Assembly (NCBI RefSeq): GCF_012271785.1
Contig: NZ_JAAWVT010000002.1
Location: 1-64,000, forward strand
DNA from: Paeniglutamicibacter terrestris
GTDB taxonomy: Bacteria > Actinomycetota > Actinomycetes > Actinomycetales > Micrococcaceae
Length of the DNA stretch: 64,000 nt
Direction: 5' to 3'
The notes beneath the pieces are model-generated. The model was not told the origin of the DNA. It made no database searches and worked only from the letters and a program-made list of their open reading frames with translations. Both the position numbers and the translations under genes were made by a program. Of the stretch, positions 45,733 to 54,608 are shown piece after piece. Every line of letters starts with the position of its first letter. Within the stretch, counting starts at the first letter, position 1.

Positions 45733-46479
45733 ATGGAACCCGTGAGACTTAAAGTTTTGAGCACCGGAACCATAACGCTGGCCCTGTTGATAGGTGCCGG
45801 CTTCCTCTCCGGCGCCGGTGCGTGGCTGGTGCCATCGGTGACGCTGGTCCTCCTGGCAATTTTTGCCCTGGGCTGGCCGCGACTCTTGGCACTGCCCGCA
45901 CCGCTGCCGGTGTCGTTGGTGATTTTTGTTGTCTCGGCGGCTGCCACGCTGTTGGGACTTTGGGGGCCGGGCGGTCCCAGCCTGCTCTGGGTAGCCCCCG
46001 GTCTTGGAGTGGGCATCATCCTGATGTTTCTCACCCAGTTGGTCCGCGGCACGGATGCGCAAAAGCGCCTGGACTCCGTGGCCGTTGGTAGCGCCGGAAT
46101 GTTGATCGCTTCCTGCGGCGCCGGATGGGCAGTACTGGGTGCCCAGCCCGGTGGCCCGACGCTCGCGCTAATGGCCGGCATTGGAATCATGGGTGCAGCG
46201 ATCCCTGCCGCTACTCGTTTGCCGGACCGGATCGTCTTCCCGCTGGGCTTCATCGTGGCCGTGCTCGCCGGTGGTGCCGCAAGCTTGCTCAGCGACGAGG
46301 TATCGCTGCCGGTGGCGATGGTAGTTGGAGCCCTGTGTGGACTCGTGGTGGTTGGTGCACGCGCCATGATCACCTCGCTGGGCGGGCCCAAGAGCTTCAC
46401 CCAAATTCTGGCCGCGGCACTGGCCCCACTGCTGGTAGCGGGCTCGGTCACCTGGTACGTGCTGCTCCTGCTGCTCTAG
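45733..46479 (+). CDS. Polytopic membrane protein, unknown
   Basis: 248 residues and about eight transmembrane helices, rich in Gly, Ala and Leu; no recognised family. The first helix starts near residue 12, and the last ends at the C-terminus (SVTWYVLLLLL). It is divergent from glnR across about 240 nt, and is followed by a 38-residue membrane peptide gene. Ribosome-site-like AAGGCAGG precedes the ATG. Confidence 0.68.
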   Translation: MEPVRLKVLSTGTITLALLIGAGFLSGAGAWLVPSVTLVLLAIFALGWPRLLALPAPLPVSLVIFVVSAAATLLGLWGPGGPSLLWVAPGLGVGIILMFLTQLVRGTDAQKRLDSVAVGSAGMLIASCGAGWAVLGAQPGGPTLALMAGIGIMGAAIPAATRLPDRIVFPLGFIVAVLAGGAASLLSDEVSLPVAMVVGALCGLVVVGARAMITSLGGPKSFTQILAAALAPLLVAGSVTWYVLLLLL

Positions 46480-46568
46480 ATCCGCGGCCGGCGCTACAAG
46501 CCGGGGCACAGGAGTGGCCGGCGTCATGAAAGAGCTTTTGGGCCAGCAAATGCGGTTAGGATGGTGGC

Positions 46569-46685
46569 ATGAACGAATACCTTGGACTCGAAATCTTCTT
46601 CCTCTCGCTGCTGACCCTCGCGGGCCTGGGCATGGCCGGCTTCGCCGGACTTGTTGTCGCACGGCTTTTCAAGGGCCAGAAGTAA
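46569..46685 (+). CDS. Small membrane protein of 38 residues
   Basis: A single transmembrane helix: MNEYLGLEIF followed by LLTLAGLGMAGFAGLVVARL and a KGQK end. The ATG is 6 nt after TAGGAT, the same leaderless layout as many longer genes here, and codon choice is normal. No family is recognised. It lies 25 nt before the nitrobindin-like gene and may be cotranscribed. Too short to be proven from sequence alone. Confidence 0.6.
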   Translation: MNEYLGLEIFFLSLLTLAGLGMAGFAGLVVARLFKGQK

Positions 46686-46710
46686 ATAACGACTCTAGGA
46701 AGCACACGTT

Positions 46711-47310
46711 ATGCCAATTGAAATTCCCACGGATCTGACCCCCGAACTGGTACCGCTGTCATGGCTGATCGGTTCGTGGGAAGGCGCCGGCCGACTCGGC
46801 GAAGGCGAAGCGGATGACGAATTCTTCTGGCAACGCGTGAGCTTCACCCAGAACGGCTTGCCGTTTTTGGAATACCGGTCAGAAACGTGGATCACCGACG
46901 AGAACGGCGTGAAGTTGCGCCCACTCACCTGCGAATCCGGTTTCTGGTCCTTAGAACGCCCCATGGAGGATGCGGATCTTGGCCCGGGTATGACTCCCGG
47001 CGATATTGTTCCGGCTCTGCGCTCGGCACAGGACGTTGAAGACCTGCGCACCGCAGAAGGCGGCTTCAAAATTCAGGCCAACATCGCGCATCCCGGGGCG
47101 ATCTCCGAACTTTACTATGGTGTCATCACCGGCCCGCAGATCCAGCTCGCCACCGACCTGGTCATGCGCGGCACCAACGCCAAGGCCTATGCCTCTGCGA
47201 CCCGAATCTACGGTCTGGTCAACGGTGAGCTCTACTGGCGCTGGGATGTCTCCACCGGCGCCAACGACCTGAAGGCTCACGCCTCGGCCGCCCTCAAGAA
47301 ACAGGACTGA
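46711..47310 (+). CDS. Nitrobindin-like FABP family haem protein
   Basis: 199 residues. A ten-strand beta barrel family marked by GSWEGAGRLGEGEA (the GxWxGxG motif) and a conserved C-terminal HASAALKK whose His would bind haem iron. Nitrobindins convert peroxynitrite to nitrate, by family knowledge. AGGAAG precedes the ATG. It is followed within 3 nt by the YgfZ-like gene, so both are in one operon. Confidence 0.88.
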   Translation: MPIEIPTDLTPELVPLSWLIGSWEGAGRLGEGEADDEFFWQRVSFTQNGLPFLEYRSETWITDENGVKLRPLTCESGFWSLERPMEDADLGPGMTPGDIVPALRSAQDVEDLRTAEGGFKIQANIAHPGAISELYYGVITGPQIQLATDLVMRGTNAKAYASATRIYGLVNGELYWRWDVSTGANDLKAHASAALKKQD

Positions 47311-47313
47311 GTC

Positions 47314-48384
47314 ATGGCGCTTTCGCCACTATTGACACGACCCGGCGCAGTCGCCGGGGCAGGTATCGATGAGGGCGTTGCTGCCCACTACGGCGAGTTG
47401 GCCAAGGAGCAACGCACCCTGCTCAACGGCACCGCCGTGGCAGATATGTCCCACTTTGATGTGGTGAAGCTTGCCGGCGAGGACCGGATCTCCTGGCTGA
47501 ATACTCTTTCCAGTCAGGCACTGATCGACTTGCGCCCGGGTCAAAGCACCCAAACTCTGCTGCTGAGCGTTCAGGGTCGCATAGATTTTGACATCCGCGT
47601 GCTCGCTGACCCCGAGACGTTGTGGCTCTTGGTGGAACCGGGCCAGGGAGCTCCGCTGACCGCATGGCTCCAACGCATGCGCTTTATGCTGCGTGTTGAG
47701 ATTACCGATGTCTCGGCGGACTTCGCGCTGGTGGGCTCCTGCGCCCCGCAGCCGGCCCTTGAGGCCTACCCGGTGTGGATCGATCCGTGGCCCCAGGTCA
47801 TCGGTGGCGGCTACGCCTACTCGGCACCGGAGCACCCCGGTGTTGAACGCCCGTGGTTTGAATACATCGTTCCCGTGACGCAATTGCAGGACGCGGTAGC
47901 GTCGCTGGACCTCGCCGGCATGCTGGCGGTGGAGGCCTTACGCATCGCCGCATGGCGTCCACGTTTTGGTTTTGAGACCGATGATAAAACCATTCCGCAC
48001 GAGCTCGATTTGGTGCGCACCGCCGTTCACTTGGACAAGGGCTGCTACAAGGGCCAGGAAACCGTTGCTCGTGTGCACAACGTTGGTCGCCCGCCGCGGC
48101 GCCTGGTGTTCCTGCAGCTTGACGGTTCTATGCACACCCTTCCGGCCCTCGGCTCCACCATCTGCGTGGGAGAGAAGGTGCTCGGTACGCTCACCTCGGT
48201 GGCATCGCACTTCGAGGCGGGACCCATCGGGCTGGCCCTGATCAAGCGCAACATCGACCCGGACCTCGAGCTGGAGGTTGTTGATGGCGCCGAGCGCTAC
48301 GCGGCCAAGCAAGAGGTTATCGTCAGCACCGATGCGGGGCAGACCGCTGGGCGCTTCACCGGATTCATCCGCCCACCGCGCTAA
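47314..48384 (+). CDS. ygfZ: YgfZ/GcvT-like folate-binding protein
   Basis: 356 residues. GcvT-related fold with the diagnostic KGCYKGQETVARVHN motif holding the reactive Cys. YgfZ proteins assist iron-sulfur cluster assembly or repair using folate. N-terminal VADMSHFDVVKLAGEDRISWLN is typical of the aminomethyltransferase-like barrel. It directly follows the nitrobindin-like gene, a frequent actinobacterial pair. Confidence 0.92.
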   Translation: MALSPLLTRPGAVAGAGIDEGVAAHYGELAKEQRTLLNGTAVADMSHFDVVKLAGEDRISWLNTLSSQALIDLRPGQSTQTLLLSVQGRIDFDIRVLADPETLWLLVEPGQGAPLTAWLQRMRFMLRVEITDVSADFALVGSCAPQPALEAYPVWIDPWPQVIGGGYAYSAPEHPGVERPWFEYIVPVTQLQDAVASLDLAGMLAVEALRIAAWRPRFGFETDDKTIPHELDLVRTAVHLDKGCYKGQETVARVHNVGRPPRRLVFLQLDGSMHTLPALGSTICVGEKVLGTLTSVASHFEAGPIGLALIKRNIDPDLELEVVDGAERYAAKQEVIVSTDAGQTAGRFTGFIRPPR

Positions 48385-48406
48385 GGAAGCCGTGTTGGGC
48401 CAGCGA

Positions 48407-48456
48407 GCGCTAAGTCAGCGGCGCTAGGTCGGTCGCGCTAAGCACTAAAGTCAGCG
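48407..48456. repeat. Imperfect 14-nt direct repeats between convergent genes
   Basis: GCGCTAAGTCAGCG, GCGCTAGGTCGGTC and a third copy with an 8-nt insertion. No function is evident. Confidence 0.6.
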
Positions 48457-48464
48457 CGTCTCTC

Positions 48465-49193
48465 TTAGAGACCGTCGTGCAGCTTCAGCGTCAGCAGTGA
48501 GCCGAGGCGTTCAAAGCCCAGCGAGGTGGCCAAGACGCCGGCACCATCCTGTCCTTCGCGGATACGTGCCTGTGGAATCAGTCCCTCGCTCAGCGCGTCA
48601 TCCACGGCCAGCGCCGCGGCATAACGGCCCAGCCCGTGGCGACGTAAGCCGGGATGCGTGAGCACGGTGGTCTCCGCCAGCAGGCCGCCCGGAGCCCAAT
48701 AACCGGCACCCGCGACCGGGTCCGACCCGGTGTCGGAAAAGAGTACAAAACATTGATCGCAGCCATCCAGCGTGGTGCTTGCTGCATCGTCATGCGGAGA
48801 ATTCTCGCGCAGCTCGGCCAAATCATCCACGTCGGTTGAAACGGTGATGGCCTCGGAATCCACGATCTCAAAGGGTGAGTCCAGATACGTCAGGGCGTCA
48901 ATCCCCAACGAGCGGACCGAAGGGGCCAAGCCGCTGGCACGCAGGAGCCCCAGCAGCGCCCGGTCATCGAGGAAACGTGCCTGCGGATCATCGCTCAGCA
49001 GCGACAAAATATCTGCCGGCGCACGCACCACCTGATGTTCACCCAGGCGCAATACCTCAACACGGTTGCTGCCCAGGGACGGGACAAAGAAGCTTGCGCC
49101 CTCCCTATCGGGCTGCAACGCGGTGTCGGGGACGGAAAATTCACGGGCCCACGCCAGCGCGATGATGGCGCGCGTGCCAAATTCTAGATTCAC
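48465..49193 (-). CDS. GNAT family N-acetyltransferase-like protein
   Basis: 242 residues. The C-terminal half holds the GNAT acetyl-CoA motif HPGLRRHGLGRYAAALA followed by a SLGFERLGSLLTLKL ending; the N-terminal half (about 1-115) is not recognised. Substrate unknown. The GTG start lies 6 nt after TAGGCT, again without ribosome site. It lies downstream of pfkA on the same strand but has its own likely promoter in the gap. Confidence 0.78.
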   Translation of the reverse strand: MNLEFGTRAIIALAWAREFSVPDTALQPDREGASFFVPSLGSNRVEVLRLGEHQVVRAPADILSLLSDDPQARFLDDRALLGLLRASGLAPSVRSLGIDALTYLDSPFEIVDSEAITVSTDVDDLAELRENSPHDDAASTTLDGCDQCFVLFSDTGSDPVAGAGYWAPGGLLAETTVLTHPGLRRHGLGRYAAALAVDDALSEGLIPQARIREGQDGAGVLATSLGFERLGSLLTLKLHDGL

Positions 49194-49260
49194 GTATTGA
49201 GCCTAGTGCAGGTCGGTGGTGCCGATGAACCGTGGCGGCACGCGGGGGTGGGGCACTGGC

Positions 49261-50289
49261 CTAGCCGAAGAGCACCTTGGCCTCGTCGTAACGTTCCTGC
49301 GGGACGGCCTTGAGGTTATTCAGCGCCGCTTGGAACGGTACCCGGTTGATTTTGGTGCCGCGCAGCGAGACCATCGTGCCCCAGGCTTGGTCGGCCACCG
49401 AATCTACCGCGGCCATGCCCAAACGAGTGGCCAAGACGCGGTCAAAGGCGCTGGGCACCCCGCCACGCTGAATGTGCCCGAGCACCGTCGCCCGGGTCTC
49501 AATGCCCGTGGCGTCCTCGATGAACGGGGCCAACTGCTCTCCGATGCCACCGAGGCGGGGACGGCCGAAAGCGTCCAGGCCGCGCTCGGAGAAAGCTCCC
49601 TCGGCTCCCTCGGGGACAAAGCCCTCGGCCACGACCACCAGCGGGGCACGCCCGCGGTCGTGGGCCTCGGAAACCCACGCGTAGATCTGTTCCATGGTGG
49701 TTGATTGCTCGGGAATGAGGATGGCGTGCGCGCCGGTCGCCATACCCGCATGCAGTGCCAGCCAGCCCACGTGCCGGCCCATGACCTCGGCGATCATGCA
49801 ACGGTGGTGGGATTCCCCGGTGGTGCGCAGTCTGTCGATGGCCTCCACGGCAATCTGGTTGGCCGTATCAAAGCCGAAGGTGTAATCGGTGGCATCCAGA
49901 TCGTTGTCGATGGTCTTGGGAACTCCGACGATCTTCAGCCCGGCATCGGTGAGCCGTTTGGCCCCGGCCAAGGTGCCCTCTCCACCGATGGCGATCATCG
50001 CGTCCACGCCCACACGCTTCAGCGTCGCGGCAATGTTTGCTGCTCCACCGTTCTCGCCCTCAAACGCGTTGGTGCGTGAGGTGCCCAGAATGGTGCCGCC
50101 CTGCTTGGAGATACCGCGGACGGCGGTGCGCGAGAGCTCCACGGTGTCCCCGTCCTTGACCCCGCGCCAGCCATCGCGGAAGCCAACAAACTCGTGGTCG
50201 TAGCTCTTGATACCGTTCAGGACTGCCCCACGGATGACGGCATTTAACCCAGGGCAGTCTCCGCCGCTGGTCATGATCCCAATGCGCAT
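49261..50289 (-). CDS. pfkA: 6-phosphofructokinase (ATP-type, Gly/Lys subgroup)
   Basis: 342 residues. Visible: SGGDCPGLNAVIRG, GGTILGTSR, the Mg/ATP motif GGEGT (102-106), PKTIDND with catalytic Asp (124-130), AEVMGRHVGWLA and the C-terminal LGHIQRGG. At the two diagnostic sites the enzyme has Gly after the acidic residue (ATP rather than pyrophosphate) and Lys where E. coli has Gly, as in actinobacterial group III enzymes. It drives the committed step of glycolysis. Confidence 0.94.
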   Translation of the reverse strand: MRIGIMTSGGDCPGLNAVIRGAVLNGIKSYDHEFVGFRDGWRGVKDGDTVELSRTAVRGISKQGGTILGTSRTNAFEGENGGAANIAATLKRVGVDAMIAIGGEGTLAGAKRLTDAGLKIVGVPKTIDNDLDATDYTFGFDTANQIAVEAIDRLRTTGESHHRCMIAEVMGRHVGWLALHAGMATGAHAILIPEQSTTMEQIYAWVSEAHDRGRAPLVVVAEGFVPEGAEGAFSERGLDAFGRPRLGGIGEQLAPFIEDATGIETRATVLGHIQRGGVPSAFDRVLATRLGMAAVDSVADQAWGTMVSLRGTKINRVPFQAALNNLKAVPQERYDEAKVLFG

Positions 50290-50452
50290 GCTCGCTCAAT
50301 TCCTTTTCGCTGCTCGATCGGCCGAGCCCGCGAGAGCGAGTACGGCTGTGGTGGTGATATCGGAGCGCGACATTGGGCTCGCCAACATCCAGTTTAGCCA
50401 CGGCAATGCTGTGATGACCAACACGTAGTCCATGGTGACGACGTTCTGCCAT

Positions 50453-50508
50453 AAAAAAGGGCCGCGTCCCGCGGTGCACCGGTTGAAACGGTGCGCCGCG
50501 GGACGCGG
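50453..50508 (-). terminator. Terminator of the PspC cluster (minus strand)
   Basis: A 20-bp stem with one wobble (CCGCGTCCCGCGG core) and a 7-nt loop; on the minus strand CCTTTTTT follows. It ends transcription of the genes at 50565-52462. Confidence 0.85.
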
Positions 50509-50564
50509 GTGAAAAATCATCCGGATCCCCTGCAGTCGGTAGCTACCGGCTGCAGGGGGATCTA

Positions 50565-50831
50565 TTACTTGTTCAGGCCGCGGATCATCTTCTGCAGCGG
50601 AATCGAATCATCTTGGGCCGGCAGCAACAGCCAGGCCACCACGTAGGCGCCGATGCCCAGGACCGGCAGCAGGAAGCTGAGCAGCAGGCCGATGCGCACG
50701 AGGGTGACATCCCAGCCGAACTTATCGGAGATGCCGCCGGCGACGCCACCAACTAAACGCTTGGGGCCGCGGCGGAAGGGGATCGATCGCAAGGAATTAA
50801 AAAAGGTGTCCATGGTGTCAAAGTCTTTCAT
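50565..50831 (-). CDS. PspC domain protein
   Basis: 88 residues. PspC (phage shock protein C) domain with RLVGGVAGGISDKFGWDVTLVRI and an amphipathic region plus a transmembrane segment GIGAYVVAWLLLPAQ. In this stress family such proteins sense membrane damage. An ATG six codons downstream (50813) is an alternative start. It lies in the same strand and probably in the same transcript as the LiaF-like gene, downstream of it. Confidence 0.86.
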   Translation of the reverse strand: MKDFDTMDTFFNSLRSIPFRRGPKRLVGGVAGGISDKFGWDVTLVRIGLLLSFLLPVLGIGAYVVAWLLLPAQDDSIPLQKMIRGLNK

Positions 50832-50912
50832 GTTCTAGGGGCTGATGGGGCTGTCATTCCGCTGCTGATTCGCGGTGACTTCACCGAGAGCGGGTTATTG
50901 AGCGCGTGCGGT

Positions 50913-51140
50913 TCACTCGGAGCGGCGTGCCGCGGCGATGCCGGAAATGATCAGGATCACTCCGGCACCTCCGAGTAAGGAAATGAAGAGCAACGGTGCG
51001 CTGATCTGGAAGGCCAAGAGCAGCGAGGCCAGGAGCGCCAACCCGATGGCCAACAGGATCAGTCCGAAGACCAGGGTCCCGGTGGGGAAGTTTGCGGTGG
51101 GAATCGGTGAATCGTGGTGTTCTTCGGTGTGCTGGCTCAT
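50913..51140 (-). CDS. Small two-helix membrane protein of the PspC cluster
   Basis: 75 residues: a polar N-terminus rich in His/Glu (SQHTEEHHDSP), then two transmembrane helices (about 22-44, 48-68) and an RR end. No family is recognised. Its start overlaps the stop of the LiaF-like gene (ATGA), so it is co-translated with it. Confidence 0.75.
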   Translation of the reverse strand: MSQHTEEHHDSPIPTANFPTGTLVFGLILLAIGLALLASLLLAFQISAPLLFISLLGGAGVILIISGIAAARRSE

Positions 51141-52462
51141 GGTGCCACCTCCGCTTTCGCTACGTTGATTGTGAGGCTGCTGAAGACGCCATCCAGCTGC
51201 AATTCCAGGGTGGGACCGACGGCGTCGGCATTGAGGATTCTTTGCCCCTCGCCCATCGAGGCGGACTGCCCATCGACGGTGAGCGAGGAGAAGACTCCGT
51301 CGGTATTGATGGCGACCGGGATATTGTCCGGGACGGTGAGGGTCATCGACGAAAAGACATTATCGATCTGCACCTCGGTGTCCTCGGTGATGTTCGAGTA
51401 GGAGCGCAGATCCATGGCACCGGAGCTAAAAACGTTCTCCCGTCCGCCGGAATCCGTAGAAACGATCCCGGGGATGATCATCGCGCCCTGCGTATCGCGC
51501 AGTGAGTTACCTCCCCAGATCAACGCGAAGACCAGTGCGACGATGCCAAAACCCACCAGTGCGCCGCCGGTGCGGTGCTTCAGCGCCGCACCGATGATCC
51601 CCAGCGCGATAATGATCAGCGCGATGGCAAAGCCCACCGCGGCGGCGTTCACGTTGATTTGCAGCATGTTCAGCTGCGCCAACCCCACGACCATGGCAAA
51701 GGCCAGTACGGCTAGTCCCAAGACGATGGTGGCGACATACCCGGGTACCGACTTATTGCGTGGCGCCCGAGGTTTGCTGATCGGTGGGATTGGTGGGGTG
51801 AACCCCGCGGCTGGGGCCGGGGAACCTGGGGTGGGAATCGGCATGGTGCCCTCCGTGAACTGGTGGGAAAGGGGAGTCGTGGGCGCATCGGCGGCCAACG
51901 CGTCGGGCGGTACCGCGGTGCTACCGGTGAAGACGGCCGGAGCTGCGGGCGAAGAATCGTTGCTGCTCATCGGCCGCGGCCCAATAAATCCGTCGGGGTA
52001 GGCAGTGGCAGCTTCACGCTCATACACCTCGGAGGTTCCTGGGGTGCGGGCAGGTACGCTGCCACGACGGGAGAAGATCAAGAAGCCGATGCCCAGGATC
52101 ACCAGCAGGGTCCAGAAGCCGCCGTCCCACCAACCAAAGAGGGACGGGGAGCTCACCGCCCCGATGATGCTCAGGATCAGCGCGCCGCTCATTCCACTGC
52201 TCCACCGCCCGACAATGGCCTCCTGCACATGGATCCGGCCGTCCTCATCGGGAAGTACCGCCCAGGCCAGACCGTAGGCCAGCACGCCGATGCCGCCAAC
52301 AAAACATAGCGCCACGCCAATGCCGCGCACCAAGATGGGGGCGAGCCCAAAACGTCGTGCCACTCCGCCGGCAACGCCGCCGACCCAGCTCTCGGAACTG
52401 CGTTGCAGACCCAGCTCTCGTACCCAGCGGAAAAACCCGTGTTCCTTAGTTGCTTCGTTCAT
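51137..52462 (-). CDS. PspC-LiaF-like membrane protein
   Basis: 441 residues. An N-terminal PspC domain (SWVGGVAGGVARRFGLAPILVRGI) with several transmembrane segments, a Pro/Ala/Thr-rich linker (about 165-235), more hydrophobic segments, and a C-terminal beta-rich domain with repeated DNVFSSMTLTVP / DGVFSSLTVDG / DGVFSSLTINV elements as in LiaF/'cell wall-active antibiotics response' proteins. LiaF inhibits its cognate kinase when there is no stress. It is divergent from the histidine kinase gene, whose product should be its partner. Confidence 0.85.
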   Translation of the reverse strand: MNEATKEHGFFRWVRELGLQRSSESWVGGVAGGVARRFGLAPILVRGIGVALCFVGGIGVLAYGLAWAVLPDEDGRIHVQEAIVGRWSSGMSGALILSIIGAVSSPSLFGWWDGGFWTLLVILGIGFLIFSRRGSVPARTPGTSEVYEREAATAYPDGFIGPRPMSSNDSSPAAPAVFTGSTAVPPDALAADAPTTPLSHQFTEGTMPIPTPGSPAPAAGFTPPIPPISKPRAPRNKSVPGYVATIVLGLAVLAFAMVVGLAQLNMLQINVNAAAVGFAIALIIIALGIIGAALKHRTGGALVGFGIVALVFALIWGGNSLRDTQGAMIIPGIVSTDSGGRENVFSSGAMDLRSYSNITEDTEVQIDNVFSSMTLTVPDNIPVAINTDGVFSSLTVDGQSASMGEGQRILNADAVGPTLELQLDGVFSSLTINVAKAEVAP

Positions 52463-52588
52463 GCTTCTATCCTCGTCGCTGGGCAGGCACCCCCGCTATG
52501 GGGGTCAGCCCTGATTGAACCCTGAACCGAACCCCGGGATCGCTTGGTACCGGCACCAAAGCCCGTGTAGGCGTGCTTGGATGGATAC

Positions 52589-53866
52589 ATGAACCAAACA
52601 GCACCGCGCCCCGAGCTGACGCGCGGAGATGACCGCATCATTGCCGGTGTCGCCGCCGGGTTGGCGCGCCACCTGGGGCTGAGCGTACGGCTGGTGCGCA
52701 TTGGATTTATGCTGGCCACCGCGTTGCTCGGAGCAGGGGTGGTGCTTTATGCCTGGCTGTGGATCTTTGTTCCCAGCGCGCGCGACGCACGGCGTGATGC
52801 CGAGCGCAGTACCGGAACCCGACGCTTCTCACTGGCCGAACAACTGGCCAATCCCGAGCCCTCCGCCGATGTTAGAGGCAGCTCACGGCAGGGACTGTGG
52901 CGCCAGATCGTGGTGGGGATCGGGCTGTTGCTCATCGCCGCTCTGGGCGCTGCCCAACTTGTGGGTGCCTTCGAGATCCGCTGGAACGTGATTTGGCCGC
53001 TCGCCGCGGTGATTGGCGGCGCGGTGATCGCCTGGATACAGCTCGATGAGGGCGGCCGCGCGGGGCTGCGCAAGAGCAGCGGAACCATCGGGGCTGCCGG
53101 TATCACCCGGCTGTTGTCGGGCGTTTTGCTGGTGGTACTCGGCTTGCTGTTGCTGCTCAGTGGCACCGTGGGCATTAGCGCGCTGCTCTCCGGGCTGGTG
53201 GTCGCGCTGGCCGTGATTGCCGGGCTGGTACTGGTGTTATTGCCCTGGGCGCTGCGCTTCTGGCGCGATTTTGTCTCCGAACGCAGCAACCGTGAGCGCG
53301 CGGCGGAACGAGCAGACATCGCCGCTCACCTCCACGATTCGGTCCTCCAGACCCTGGCACTGATCCAGAAGCGCTCGACCGATCCGGCCATGGTGCTGAC
53401 ACTGGCCCGCGCCCAGGAACGAGAGCTGCGCACCTGGCTTTATGCCGAGCCCGAACCCAGCCAGGACGGGATCAGTGCCGCAATACGTGCCGCGGCGGAG
53501 GAAATTGAGGAACTGTATCTGGTGTCCATCAATGTGGTGGCCGTCGGTGAACGGATCGGGGTGCCCGGGCACGATGCCCTCTTACAGGCGACCCGTGAGG
53601 CCATGACCAATGCGGCAAAACATGCCGGGGGCACCATCTCGGTGTATATCGAGGCGGACGCGACCGGCATCGAGGTCTTTGTCCGTGACCGCGGTGCCGG
53701 CTTTGACCCGGGCGCCGTCTCGGCGGATCGGCACGGGGTGCGCGAATCGATCATCGGGCGCATCAACCGCAACGGTGGCACGGCTACGATCAAGAGTGAT
53801 CAGGATGGCACCGAGGTGCAGCTGTTCATGGAGGCAAAAATTGGAGACGAGCATGACGAGCAGTGA
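52589..53866 (+). CDS. PspC-type sensor histidine kinase (HPK7 family)
   Basis: 425 residues. The PspC domain is fused at the N-terminus (DRIIAGVAAGLARHLGLSVRLVRIGFM), followed by four or so transmembrane helices, a dimerisation helix with HLHDSVLQ (phospho-His249), and a GHKL ATPase with EAMTNAAKHA and RDRGAGFDPG. It is paired with the LuxR-type response regulator overlapping its 3' end. The system resembles LiaSR / DesK-type signalling of cell-envelope stress. The ATG at 52589 is preferred over a TTG four codons earlier. Confidence 0.9.
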   Translation: MNQTAPRPELTRGDDRIIAGVAAGLARHLGLSVRLVRIGFMLATALLGAGVVLYAWLWIFVPSARDARRDAERSTGTRRFSLAEQLANPEPSADVRGSSRQGLWRQIVVGIGLLLIAALGAAQLVGAFEIRWNVIWPLAAVIGGAVIAWIQLDEGGRAGLRKSSGTIGAAGITRLLSGVLLVVLGLLLLLSGTVGISALLSGLVVALAVIAGLVLVLLPWALRFWRDFVSERSNRERAAERADIAAHLHDSVLQTLALIQKRSTDPAMVLTLARAQERELRTWLYAEPEPSQDGISAAIRAAAEEIEELYLVSINVVAVGERIGVPGHDALLQATREAMTNAAKHAGGTISVYIEADATGIEVFVRDRGAGFDPGAVSADRHGVRESIIGRINRNGGTATIKSDQDGTEVQLFMEAKIGDEHDEQ

Positions 53867-54527
53867 AAATGCCCCCGCCGGTACCCCGGTGCGCGTGGTG
53901 GTGGTTGATGACCACGGGATCTTCCGGTCCGGGCTCAAGGCAGACCTGGACGAGCGCCTGAGCGTGGTCGGTGAGGCCGCCAGCGTGGAGAGCGCCATCG
54001 CCGTGGTGCACAGCCAGCTTCCCGACGTGGTGCTGCTGGATGTACACCTGCCCGGTGGACGCGGAGGCGGCGGGGCAGAGGTGCTGGCCGGCTGTGCCGA
54101 CGTTTTTTCGAGTGTGAAGTTCCTGGCCCTGAGTGTGTCGGATGCCGCGGAGGACGTGGTCACGGTGATCCGCGCCGGTGCCAGGGGGTATGTGACCAAG
54201 TCAATTTCCGGTCAGGAGATTTCCGATGCCGTGCTGCGGGTTGCCGGCGGAGATGCCGTGTTCTCCCCACGGTTGGCCGGTTTTGTGCTTGATGCCTTTG
54301 GGACTCAAGCCGCGATCAGCGCCGATGAGGAACTGGATTTGCTCAGTGCCAGGGAGCTGGAGGTCATGCGCCTGATTGCGCGCGGCTACAGCTATAAGGA
54401 GGTCGCGAAGGACCTGTTCATTTCGGTGAAAACCGTGGAAACCCATGTGTCATCGGTGCTGCGCAAGCTCCAGCTCTCGAATCGTCACGAACTCACCCGT
54501 TGGGCAGTGGACCGCCGGATCCTCTGA
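53853..54527 (+). CDS. NarL/LuxR-family response regulator
   Basis: 224 residues. A receiver domain with VVVDDHGIFRSGL, phospho-accepting Asp63 (LLDVHLPGG), conserved Thr/Ser and Lys (GYVTKS), then a LuxR helix-turn-helix (LSARELEVMRLIARGYSYKEVAKDL, SVKTVETHVSSVLRKL). The start has GGAG six nt upstream and overlaps the kinase gene by 14 nt, so the pair is translationally coupled. Likely targets are the PspC/LiaF-like genes on the opposite strand. Confidence 0.93.
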   Translation: MTSSENAPAGTPVRVVVVDDHGIFRSGLKADLDERLSVVGEAASVESAIAVVHSQLPDVVLLDVHLPGGRGGGGAEVLAGCADVFSSVKFLALSVSDAAEDVVTVIRAGARGYVTKSISGQEISDAVLRVAGGDAVFSPRLAGFVLDAFGTQAAISADEELDLLSARELEVMRLIARGYSYKEVAKDLFISVKTVETHVSSVLRKLQLSNRHELTRWAVDRRIL

Positions 54528-54549
54528 GCCCCAGCCCCCGGGTAACAAA

Positions 54550-54596
54550 AAGGTCGGTGTGGCTGCCTCCATCAATGGAGGCAGCCATACCGACCT
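54550..54596. terminator. Bidirectional terminator between response regulator and aspC
   Basis: A long stem AAGGTCGGTGTGGCTGCCTCC with its near-perfect complement; on the minus strand TTTTTG follows, on the plus strand only a short tail. Confidence 0.85.
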
Positions 54597-54608
54597 TGGG
54601 TGCCGAAA

